From positions 1 through 30,968 of the forward strand of contig NBMB01000061.1 of assembly GCA_002084765.1 (NCBI GenBank): DNA of 30,968 nucleotides, in the 5' to 3' direction. The translations under genes and the position numbers were made by a program. Source of the stretch: Candidatus Cloacimonetes bacterium 4572_55. Its GTDB lineage: Bacteria > 4572-55. The notes beneath the pieces were generated by a model. That model was not told the origin of the DNA and did not search any database. It was given only the letters and a program-made list of their open reading frames with translations. This document shows, piece after piece, positions 1 through 6,055 of this stretch (within the stretch, counting starts at the first letter, position 1; every line of letters starts with the position of its first letter).

Positions 1-83
1 CTGCGATAATCTGCGTAATCTGCGGATCGATTTGATGACTCTGCGCTCTCTGCGATAATCTGCGTAATCTGCGGATCGATTTC
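1..83. repeat. Dispersed TCTGCG repeat, two copies
   Basis: Two near-identical copies of a 33-base element (about 1-33 and 50-82) start with CTGCGATAATCTGCG and end with CTGCGGATCGATTT. Within each copy the core TCTGCG recurs every 9-10 bases, about one helical turn. Related copies lie near 4764, 12709, 18040 and 24007. The second copy is followed by CCGTGATGA, and the 18040 copy by a similar CCGTGAT, so the element extends past the core. No coding role is seen. Confidence 0.8.
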
Positions 84-128
84 CGTGATGACGAATAATC
101 CAGGATAGAAGTTATGTTGGACACGGAT

Positions 129-161
129 TTCAGAAAGTTTCTGAATTCCTATTTTTTTTTT
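129..161 (+). terminator. Inverted repeat with T tract upstream of cytochrome gene
   Basis: A perfect inverted repeat, TTCAGAAA-G-TTTCTGAA (129-145), is followed by a run of about ten T residues (151-161). This could end a transcript entering from outside the window. The stem is AT-rich and weak, so it could equally be an operator just upstream of the cytochrome ribosome-binding site. Confidence 0.4.
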
Positions 162-183
162 TGATTTATGGAGAAGGAGAATA

Positions 184-2136
184 ATGATGAAAGTTACAAA
201 AGTGTTACTGATTGCGCTTATTGGGATTTCCCTCTTATGGACGAGCGCGGCTTTTTCCCAAGAGTATGTGGGACCGGAAAGATGCCTTATGTGTCACTCG
301 GGCATGTCTGGATGGCGGACCTCCATGCACGCGAATGGATTTTCTTCCGTGTTGGATGATTCTTATACCATGGTTGACAACTATGGGATAATTAATGACT
401 ATGATCAAAACGGCATCGATGACTTCCATGACGGTCTGAATTTTAACGATATCAGCAGCGTGTTTGACGCGTATATCCCGAACGCTCCGATTTTGGGATA
501 TTCCAACTCTGGCGGTTATACGATCACGATTGGAGGCGAAACACACCGAGTTTATTTGACTTATGGCGGAAGCGGTTTGTATAAACAGCGCTATGCGGTC
601 AAGATCAATACGGATGAAGGCGAATCAGAGGATTATTATATATCCCCGATTCAGTATAATGAAAAAACCCATGCGTATGTGATCTATCATGCGGACGCCT
701 GGTATACTGAGACCAACGCTCCGATAGATTACTCGACTCTTTTGGACGCCGCGACCAATAATCGAAGTATGGCAAAGGGATGTTCGGGATGCCATTTAAC
801 GGGTCTTGAATTGACCCAAAGCGACCATGGCGAGTGGATTATGCACGGTGCTGGCGTATCGAATGAAGGCTCTTATGACGGTCTCAGCAATATCGTAGAC
901 TTGGATGGAGACGGCCATCTGGACCAGATGAATACAGGGTGTGAGCAATGTCATGGACCGGGTGGAGATCATGCCTCGTCCCCGTCGTCGAACAACATTA
1001 TTAATCCTTCTGATGAGGGCGACCTGAGCGCAGACCAGGCGAACAATCTCTGCGGCATGTGCCACTCACGTGGGAAGAGCCTGCCGAATAATACGTTTGG
1101 GTTTGCCTTTGATGACGAAAATCTTGAAAATTGGGTTGTTGGAGATATGGTCGCTTCCCATTATACAGATGGCGGGGGCTATTGGCCCGACGGAACCCAC
1201 TCTCAGAAGCACCATCAGCAGTTCTCCGATTTTTATAAAAGCAACAAGCCGGGCTTTGAGTTCCATCAGGTGCGTTGCTATGAGTGCCATGATGTGCATA
1301 ATGAGGTGAAGCATCATATTCGGGAAGAAATCATTGAATCCGGTATCACAATATCGACTGAGAATGATAATAACACGCTCTGTCTTTCCTGTCATGCAAC
1401 TCATGGCGCGTTTGAGGACATTACCGTCCAAATGGTCGCGGATTATGACAATAATATTGACGCAATTGGCTCTATTGTGTCCGAGCATACGCACCACGCT
1501 TATGATCCTACCGGTAACGGCGAGGGTCGCTGCACCAAATGTCATAATGCGAAAACCACAAAATCGGCAATTCCGTACGACATTCATTCGCATACATTTG
1601 ACGTGGCACCGCCTCAAGCCACGACATTTTATCAAGAAAATGGTATGCTTAACGCGTGTGCCGTAAGTTGCCACATGAAAGATGGGTTGACTTTTGGAAT
1701 CGATTTTAGCAATGACGTTTTACCCGACTGGACTGAGGCTTCTGATATCGCCCTGGCAGAATATTTGACAGACTACTATGGACCCAACGGCTCATGGTGG
1801 GATCGGGATATCGTGGCAATTGAAGATGATGGCTTTTTTAGCGATTATCTTATTCCAGTAGGCTTTGCTCTGTATCAAAATTATCCGAATCCGTTTGCGC
1901 CCTCCACACAAATTCGATTTGACCTCCCCCGAACCACGCATGTCGAATTAACGGTCTATAACGTGACCGGGCAAAAAGTGCGGACCATGGTACACGGCGA
2001 GAAAGCCTCTGGAAGCCATGTTGTGGCATGGGATGGGAAAAATGATAGAGGGTCCGACGTCAACGCCGGCGTATATTTCTACCACATAGAAGCCAGTAGT
2101 TTCTCGGATGTGCAAACTATGACGCTTATTAGATAA
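184..2136 (+). CDS. Secreted multihaem cytochrome c with FlgD-like C-terminal sorting domain
   Basis: The product is 650 aa and probably carries electrons outside the inner membrane. Residues 1-25 form a signal peptide ending in AAFSQ. Seven CxxCH haem sites begin at C34, C200, C253, C290, C365, C400 and C450, and a CxxxCH variant lies at C492-H497. The spacing resembles NrfA/octahaem-type multihaem families, but I cannot name a substrate. Two EF-hand-like acidic loops (from D72 and from D239) suggest calcium binding. Residues about 560-650 form an FlgD-like beta domain with NYPNPF at 566-571, the usual C-terminal tail of type IX-exported proteins in FCB-group bacteria, which implies an extracellular or surface location. 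The start is supported by GGAGAAGGAG just upstream; a second ATG follows immediately. The gene is monocistronic, ending before a hairpin terminator shared with the opposite operon. Confidence 0.9.
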   Translation: MMKVTKVLLIALIGISLLWTSAAFSQEYVGPERCLMCHSGMSGWRTSMHANGFSSVLDDSYTMVDNYGIINDYDQNGIDDFHDGLNFNDISSVFDAYIPNAPILGYSNSGGYTITIGGETHRVYLTYGGSGLYKQRYAVKINTDEGESEDYYISPIQYNEKTHAYVIYHADAWYTETNAPIDYSTLLDAATNNRSMAKGCSGCHLTGLELTQSDHGEWIMHGAGVSNEGSYDGLSNIVDLDGDGHLDQMNTGCEQCHGPGGDHASSPSSNNIINPSDEGDLSADQANNLCGMCHSRGKSLPNNTFGFAFDDENLENWVVGDMVASHYTDGGGYWPDGTHSQKHHQQFSDFYKSNKPGFEFHQVRCYECHDVHNEVKHHIREEIIESGITISTENDNNTLCLSCHATHGAFEDITVQMVADYDNNIDAIGSIVSEHTHHAYDPTGNGEGRCTKCHNAKTTKSAIPYDIHSHTFDVAPPQATTFYQENGMLNACAVSCHMKDGLTFGIDFSNDVLPDWTEASDIALAEYLTDYYGPNGSWWDRDIVAIEDDGFFSDYLIPVGFALYQNYPNPFAPSTQIRFDLPRTTHVELTVYNVTGQKVRTMVHGEKASGSHVVAWDGKNDRGSDVNAGVYFYHIEASSFSDVQTMTLIR

Positions 2137-2177
2137 TATACCGAGCCTCTAACCCTCGTTATTAATGAGGACAACAG

Positions 2178-2213
2178 AATAGCCCCATCCTTTCTAAGGG
2201 TGGGGCTATTTTA
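2178..2213. terminator. Bidirectional hairpin terminator
   Basis: AATAGCCCCATCC (2178-2190) pairs with GGGTGGGGCTATT (2198-2210), allowing one G-T pair, and TTTAT follows. It lies between the convergent cytochrome gene and the redox operon and begins only 9 bases beyond the end of the extended DUF6132-like frame. That placement fits the operon's last gene running to position 2222. Confidence 0.8.
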
Positions 2214-2221
2214 TAGCTGAA

Positions 2222-2428
2222 TCAGGGCAGTCGGTTCTGACCCTGGGTATCGGATTTTTTTGTCTTTGGCGGCCACGTCAGGATACCTCCGATAGCGACT
2301 CCATAAATAATCGCAATCCACGGATTGCGGTTTATCGCTCACCCGCCGCCGGTGGTGCAACCAATAAAAAAATAGTACGCGTATCCAAATAGCGCGCCTA
2401 CTGCTAATCCCATGATAAATTTCAACAT
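2222..2428 (-). CDS. DUF6132-like small membrane protein with in-frame UGA (candidate selenoprotein)
   Basis: Reading from the ATG at 2428 gives 29 residues: a hydrophobic segment rich in small residues (about 5-22), then GCTTGGG. A UGA follows at 2341-2339. The same frame continues for 38 residues, AINRNPWIAIIYG and then a second hydrophobic stretch, to a UGA at 2224-2222. Small DUF6132 proteins, as I recall them, have this layout: helix, GC-x-x-G-x-C-P-I-T-S-NP, helix. Counting back from NPW, the UGA falls exactly on the family's second cysteine. A strong hairpin starts 9 bases after the UGA. The start overlaps the DUF1858 stop (ATGTTGA) and AAAGGAG lies upstream, so translation is probably coupled. 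Alternatives are a nonsense mutation or sequencing error of a Cys codon, or a true 29-residue peptide. The conserved downstream coding argues against the last. Confidence 0.65.
2303..2338 (-). promoter_or_regulatory. Candidate bacterial SECIS hairpin after in-frame UGA
   Basis: Directly 3' of the UGA (2341-2339), the mRNA reads GCG, AUAAA, C, then CGCAAUC-CGUG-GAUUGCG, AUUA, UUUAU. The inner stem is 7 perfect base pairs closed by a CGUG loop; C and G of the loop can pair to give 8. An outer 5-bp AUAAA/UUUAU helix extends it across a small internal loop. The apical loop lies 16 nucleotides from the UGA and has G in its second position. From memory this fits the accepted spacing and loop rules for bacterial SECIS elements. 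It codes for NRNPWIAIIY at the same time. Confidence 0.5.
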
Positions 2429-2676
2429 AATCCACGGTCTCCTTTCAAAACCCTATCCGCGCAATCTGCGGATTTTTCAGCAATAATCCGATTCATTTCG
2501 TTGATAATTCGACCGAATTTTTCTTCCGTGATATCCTTTCTATCAGCCTGCTCTTTCAGGGTTCCCCAAATGGGCTCGCCGCAAGCTACGCATATAATGC
2601 CGTGATACGCCAATTCCGGGACCAAATAGGGATAATTCTCAACAATATCCTCAATTTCTATATCTTTTGTGATCAT
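2422..2676 (-). CDS. DUF1858 CxxC domain protein
   Basis: This 84-aa protein matches the DUF1858 pattern: MITKDIEIEDIVENYP at the start, a hydrophobic middle, then CVAC at 29-32 followed by a G-x-x-x-W-x-T-L stretch. Such domains are found alone or fused to hybrid-cluster and redox proteins; the molecular role is unknown. The start is supported by GGGAG seven bases upstream. It lies 14 bases after the thioredoxin gene, and its stop overlaps the start of the DUF6132-like gene. Residues 69-74 (SADCAD) are encoded by a copy of the dispersed TCTGCG repeat, so the C-terminus seems to have been built by repeat insertion and probably lies outside the folded domain. Confidence 0.8.
   Translation of the reverse strand: MITKDIEIEDIVENYPYLVPELAYHGIICVACGEPIWGTLKEQADRKDITEEKFGRIINEMNRIIAEKSADCADRVLKGDRGLC
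2455..2476. repeat. Dispersed repeat fragment inside DUF1858 gene
   Basis: ATCCGCGCAATCTGCGGATT resembles the intergenic TCTGCG element (compare TCCGCAGATTACGCAGA at 24010). Here it is read as coding sequence near the 3' end of the DUF1858 gene. Confidence 0.5.
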
Positions 2677-2690
2677 TTTAGCACTCCCGA

Positions 2691-3311
2691 TTACTTTTCT
2701 GCAAGTAAATTTTTGATGTCTTTTTCAAATATCGATTTCTCAATAAAACCGACATATTTTTTATAAATATTGCCTTTTTTATCTATGACAAAAGTAGTCG
2801 GAATACCCTGAATCGGCTCACCATCATGCCCTTCGCCATATTGCTTGATCACTTCCGGAGTCGCCATTAAATTCACATAATCCACGTTATTTTTTTCTAC
2901 GAATTTCTTGACGTCGGAAAGACCCTTTTGCCCAAAAGCTGCGCCAATCATTTGGAAACCTTGATCTCCATACTCTTTTTGCAACTCCACAAAATGCGGG
3001 ATCTCAGCTTTGCAGGGCGGACACCATGTGTCCCAAAAATCGAGGATCACCACTTTGCCGGCAAAGTCGGAAAGTTTAACGTCGTTTCCCTCAAGATCTT
3101 TTAAGGTAAAGTCATATTTGGTGTTATAATGAGAACTTGCTATGGGTTGAGGCGACTTTATTCTCTCTTCTTTCACCTTTTCCATACCCACACTCGTATG
3201 AGCGGTCTCGTTTTTATTTCCATCTTTGGCGCACCCGATCATCGTGACGCTGATCATCAAAAATACGCCGACAAGCGACGTTAATATCAGGTATCGAATT
3301 GATCTTGTCAT
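2691..3311 (-). CDS. TlpA/ResA-like thioredoxin lipoprotein
   Basis: The 206-aa protein has an N-terminal hydrophobic segment ending MIGC at C27, a slightly irregular lipobox, so it is probably anchored outside the inner membrane. The thioredoxin domain (about 65-206) carries the redox motif WCPPC (C97, C100) and the cis-proline loop GIPTTFVID (P171). The KDLEGNDVKLSDFAGK stretch before it is typical of the TlpA/AhpC-TSA fold. The family reduces disulfides in periplasmic proteins, in some species during cytochrome c maturation; which substrate applies here is not visible. Its ATG overlaps the OsmC stop (ATGA), so the two are translationally coupled. Confidence 0.88.
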   Translation of the reverse strand: MTRSIRYLILTSLVGVFLMISVTMIGCAKDGNKNETAHTSVGMEKVKEERIKSPQPIASSHYNTKYDFTLKDLEGNDVKLSDFAGKVVILDFWDTWCPPCKAEIPHFVELQKEYGDQGFQMIGAAFGQKGLSDVKKFVEKNNVDYVNLMATPEVIKQYGEGHDGEPIQGIPTTFVIDKKGNIYKKYVGFIEKSIFEKDIKNLLAEK

Positions 3312-3781
3312 ACCGGTTTCTCCTTTTCGCTTGGATATTTTTCTGATTCTTGCGCCAACTCGACGATCTTAAAATCATTCGTAATGGTCGCAGTTTTTGA
3401 CAATGTGGCGTATGCGGGACAATAAACAGATTCAGATAACTCGATAGCTCGCTTGACCGCATTCGGGTTAATATTATATCCCTCAATTCGATACGTTACG
3501 TGAATCCGAGTGAATACTTTGGGGAATGTTTTCGCCTGCTCGGCTTCCGCTTCAACTTGAAAACGGGTCACATGCTGGCGCTTTTTCCGCAAAATAGAGA
3601 TGGCGTCCATTGCGGTGCAGCCAACCAGACCAACCAAAAAAAGGTCATAAGGCTTTAAGCCGGAATTATGACCGCCAAAAGCGGGGACAGTGTCCAATAC
3701 AATCGCGTGATCCGAGCCTGCCTGACCGACAAATTGCATACCGCCTGTCAGCGTTACTTTCGCCTTTATCTTTGTTTCCAT
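3308..3781 (-). CDS. OsmC family peroxide-related protein
   Basis: The product is 157 aa from the chosen ATG, and the OsmC/Ohr-like fold is recognisable. It has a first cysteine at C55 in GLVGCTAMDAISILRKKRQ and a second at C121 in YCPAYATLSKT, the usual redox pair of the family. Members reduce organic hydroperoxides or act as related thiol proteins using dithiol donors. The arrangement of GCxxMDxxxxLRKKRQ is closest to the YhfA-like branch. The start at 3781 is preferred because AGGATGG lies just upstream; the frame also opens at 3808 (MKNKDRMVS), where the sequence is low-complexity. It sits downstream of the MarR gene and overlaps the thioredoxin gene by 4 bases. Confidence 0.85.
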   Translation of the reverse strand: METKIKAKVTLTGGMQFVGQAGSDHAIVLDTVPAFGGHNSGLKPYDLFLVGLVGCTAMDAISILRKKRQHVTRFQVEAEAEQAKTFPKVFTRIHVTYRIEGYNINPNAVKRAIELSESVYCPAYATLSKTATITNDFKIVELAQESEKYPSEKEKPV

Positions 3782-3806
3782 AGAAACCATCCTATCTTTA
3801 TTTTTC

Positions 3807-3840
3807 ATCTTATTTTCATCCTTTATCTTATTTTCATCCT
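3807..3840. repeat. 18-bp tandem duplication upstream of OsmC gene
   Basis: Two 18-base units (ATCTTATTTTCATCCTTT on the plus strand; the second differs in its last two bases) lie between the MarR and OsmC genes. On the coding strand each unit supplies AGGATG, a ribosome-binding-like sequence fused to an ATG. This makes the OsmC start ambiguous. Confidence 0.75.
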
Positions 3841-3859
3841 AAATTATGTAAAAATCAGG

Positions 3860-4312
3860 TTATTGAATTCCAGACTCTTTCATCGCTGATTTCAATATTT
3901 TCAGGGCTTTTATCACTTCGGTGCGCGCGCTGGGCTCGACGCTTTCCAGAACATTTATATTCATAGCGAGATAATTCTCCTGCATCTCCTTGACCAGCCC
4001 GGAACCGCTCTCTGTCAAGCTGACAAGGCATATCCTGCGATCTCGCTGATCTGTGCCTCGTTTTACATAATCCTTTCTCACGAGTCCATCGACTATACGG
4101 GTCATCCGACTCATTGCCAAATTCATCTTTTTGGACAAATTTTTCATAGTCAGATTGTCTTCTTTCTGAAAAACTCGCAAAGTGCGACACTCGGATGTGG
4201 ACACATTGAACCTCGACGCGTGATTGACGTCTTTGTTTTGGCAACAAAGAGCAATCTCATGAATTAAGTCAGCCATTTCCAATGCCATTTCTCGAATTGA
4301 CTGTCCCATCAT
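3860..4312 (-). CDS. MarR family transcriptional regulator
   Basis: The 150-aa protein has the MarR layout: an N-terminal dimerisation helix, a winged helix-turn-helix (about 40-100) with LTMKNLSKKMNLAMSRMTRIVDGL as the recognition region, and a DQRDRR wing at 88-93, followed by C-terminal helices. Cysteines occur at 23, 24, 42 and 95. OhrR-type members sense peroxides through cysteine, but whether these act so is not clear. As the first gene of the OsmC-thioredoxin operon it is the likely local regulator. An inverted repeat at 4379-4400 could be its operator. Confidence 0.9.
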   Translation of the reverse strand: MMGQSIREMALEMADLIHEIALCCQNKDVNHASRFNVSTSECRTLRVFQKEDNLTMKNLSKKMNLAMSRMTRIVDGLVRKDYVKRGTDQRDRRICLVSLTESGSGLVKEMQENYLAMNINVLESVEPSARTEVIKALKILKSAMKESGIQ

Positions 4313-4378
4313 ACAACCTCACTTTATTTATATCATTTTTTACAAATTTTTTTTACAAATTTTAGAAAAAAATCGACA

Positions 4379-4400
4379 GGCACTGCGAATAATTCGTGCC
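4379..4400. promoter_or_regulatory. Candidate MarR operator
   Basis: The inverted repeat CGAAT-A-ATTCG (4386-4396) is flanked by GGCA (4379-4382) and TGCC (4397-4400). It lies 67 bases upstream of the MarR start. MarR proteins usually bind such palindromes beside their own promoter, so the assignment is by position only. Two direct repeats of TTTACAAATTTT at about 4340-4365 lie closer to the gene. Confidence 0.35.
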
Positions 4401-4763
4401 ATTTAAAACATTAACTATACCCAACAATTTTTTTATGTTTCTTTTTTATAAATTTTTTCCAGTGTCAATTTTTAATACAGCTTAACATTCGGCTACTCAC
4501 GAGACCAGGGATTTTATAAACAACAAAATTCACGTTAGCCTTTTTATCCTGCATTATTCATAAGCCTCGGAGAACCAGAGATCCCAGATGTTTGATATTT
4601 AATGGGTTAAAGTCTATTTTTAACGACATTTCCAAGAGAACTCAGCTTCTATGAGAATTTCAGAACCCTTATTTGGGCTGACTCTGCACTCTCTGTGACT
4701 CTGTTGCGAATATAGTGAAATGCGCCAGTTTTCCTGAAAAAAATTTGGCAAAAAAGATATAAT
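4401..4763. other. Non-coding AT-rich spacer
   Basis: I see no gene between the MarR promoter region and the repeat at 4764. The stretch holds T-rich runs and a GACTCTGCACTCTCTGTGA segment (about 4679-4697) that resembles the dispersed element at the window start. Promoters for the divergent neighbours may lie here but none is clear. Confidence 0.5.
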
Positions 4764-4831
4764 TCTTTAATTATCAATTCTTAATCTGCGATAATCTGCG
4801 TAATCTGCGGACCGATAATCTGCGTAATCTG
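4764..4831. repeat. Dispersed TCTGCG repeat with shared flank
   Basis: Bases 4764-4811 match 18040-18087 at 47 of 48 positions, including the flank TCTTTAATTATCAATTC before the TCTGCG core. A further partial unit (GATAATCTGCGTAATCTG) follows. The shared flank shows that the mobile or copied unit is longer than the core. Confidence 0.85.
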
Positions 4832-4885
4832 ATCGCCGGCTTTGCCTTTCTTTTGTTGAAAATTGGGGGAAGGGAGAACTTCCGA

Positions 4886-5116
4886 ATGAGCTTTAAAAAA
4901 GTATCAATCCTGACTGGCTTTTTGCCAAAATTTCCTGAAAAAAATGATTCGAAAAGTAAGAAAATTTTATTTTCCAAAACCAACCCAGATGAACGGATTA
5001 TTCGCCGATTGAAAAAACCGCCTGTCAAGGCGAGTTTCACGCCGATTTGGATCACTTTCTGCGTGTATGTAATTCTCCAAACTTTCCTGTTTTGGTTTTT
5101 TTATTTTCGAGGATGA
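4886..5116 (+). CDS. Hypothetical small C-terminally anchored membrane protein
   Basis: I do not recognise this 76-aa protein. Residues 1-50 are basic (KK, RR and RLKK clusters) and residues about 52-74 form one hydrophobic helix rich in Phe and Trp (FTPIWITFCVYVILQTFLFW). The positive-inside rule would place the N-terminus in the cytoplasm. The start at 4886 is preferred over an upstream ATG at 4853 because AAGGGAGAA lies about ten bases before it. It stands alone, convergent with the hydrolase gene. A spurious frame is possible. Confidence 0.45.
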   Translation: MSFKKVSILTGFLPKFPEKNDSKSKKILFSKTNPDERIIRRLKKPPVKASFTPIWITFCVYVILQTFLFWFFYFRG

Positions 5117-5227
5117 GGATTATCAACATGTTCTCTCTCGTCATGTTTGATTGATTAAAGAACTTTACGATTCATGCAGTACAGATTGGGAATCTGCGTG
5201 ACGGATGATCCCAAGCACTATGCGGGT

Positions 5228-5278
5228 TATAAAAATTGCGCGACATTTAGATTTCACCGAAAAATGTCAGCGCAATTT
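5228..5278 (-). terminator. Terminator overlapping end of hydrolase gene
   Basis: On the minus strand AAATTGCGCTGACATTT (5278-5262) pairs with AAATGTCGCGCAATTT (5248-5233) over 16 bp with one bulged T, then TTTAT follows. The left arm lies within the last codons of the hydrolase gene. Confidence 0.75.
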
Positions 5279-6017
5279 GAGTAAATTCTGCAGGTGCTTC
5301 TGCATGAATCCAATGTCCTACGCCGTTGATAGTGGTACATGTTGCTTTTTGGAAGGTCTTCTTAATCTCGATCGGATCCTCTTCCGATATATAATCGGAC
5401 TTTTCGCCTTTAATAAAAAGAGCCGGGTTGTCAAATTTTTGATCCATCTCGATATTGGCTGTGATCCGATCAAAATTTTGGTGTAAGGCGTCAAGATAGA
5501 TGCGCCACTTATAGAACCCGCTGTGGTCTGCTCTCAAATTTTTCAGCAAAAAGCCCCGCAATCTTTTGGGGATACGTTTTTCCTTCAATAACCGATCAGC
5601 CTCGCCCAATTCCGTGATCGACCGAGAAGCGACAGCGAACATCGCATCGAATAGAACCGTTTGATATGTCTGCTGATAGGCTCGGGGCGCGATATCGACC
5701 ACCATCAGTTTTTTTATCAAGCTCGGATGGGTTTGGGTCAGTTGCATGGCGATTTTTCCACCCATAGAATGACCCAATAGAAAAATACTTTTCAACTGAT
5801 GCCGGATCGTAAACTCAAGCACATCTTGAGCCAGAATTTTATAATTGAAGATATGGCTGTGCGGCGATCTCCCGTGGTTCCGCAAGTCCGGAGTCCAGAC
5901 CTGATAGTTCTCTCCCAACCGGTGCCCTATACCTCGCCAATTATCCCCTGCGTCAAAAAGCGCGTGCAGGATCACCAAAGGATATCCAGAACCATACTGA
6001 TGGTAAGACAGCTTCAT
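5247..6017 (-). CDS. Alpha/beta hydrolase, YbfF-like esterase
   Basis: The 256-aa protein has the full alpha/beta-hydrolase set: an oxyanion strand (VILHALFDAGDNW), the nucleophile elbow GHSMGG with S84, a likely acid D208 in KGEKSDYI and the base H235 in GVGHWIHAEAP. LRNHGRSP and the overall length fit the YbfF/acyl-CoA-esterase group, which cleaves short acyl esters; the substrate is not evident. There is no signal peptide, so it is cytoplasmic. The start at 6017 is chosen because AAAGGAG lies seven bases before it; the frame also opens at a TTG at 6059 directly after the upstream stop. It follows the family 2 glycoside hydrolase gene by 38 bases and is probably co-transcribed. Confidence 0.85.
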   Translation of the reverse strand: MKLSYHQYGSGYPLVILHALFDAGDNWRGIGHRLGENYQVWTPDLRNHGRSPHSHIFNYKILAQDVLEFTIRHQLKSIFLLGHSMGGKIAMQLTQTHPSLIKKLMVVDIAPRAYQQTYQTVLFDAMFAVASRSITELGEADRLLKEKRIPKRLRGFLLKNLRADHSGFYKWRIYLDALHQNFDRITANIEMDQKFDNPALFIKGEKSDYISEEDPIEIKKTFQKATCTTINGVGHWIHAEAPAEFTQIALTFFGEI

Positions 6018-6055
6018 TTGCGGGCTCCTTTCCCGATTGTAACGATTCAAATGAG

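Noticed and set aside
2222-2428. Alternative genetic code with UGA as sense
   Set aside because: Several full-length genes end normally at UGA, including mutA and the GH2-like gene, so reassignment across the genome is excluded.
2211-2435. 74-residue ORF overlapping the DUF6132-like gene
   Set aside because: It is in a different frame, has no family resemblance, and exists only because the UGA splits the true frame.
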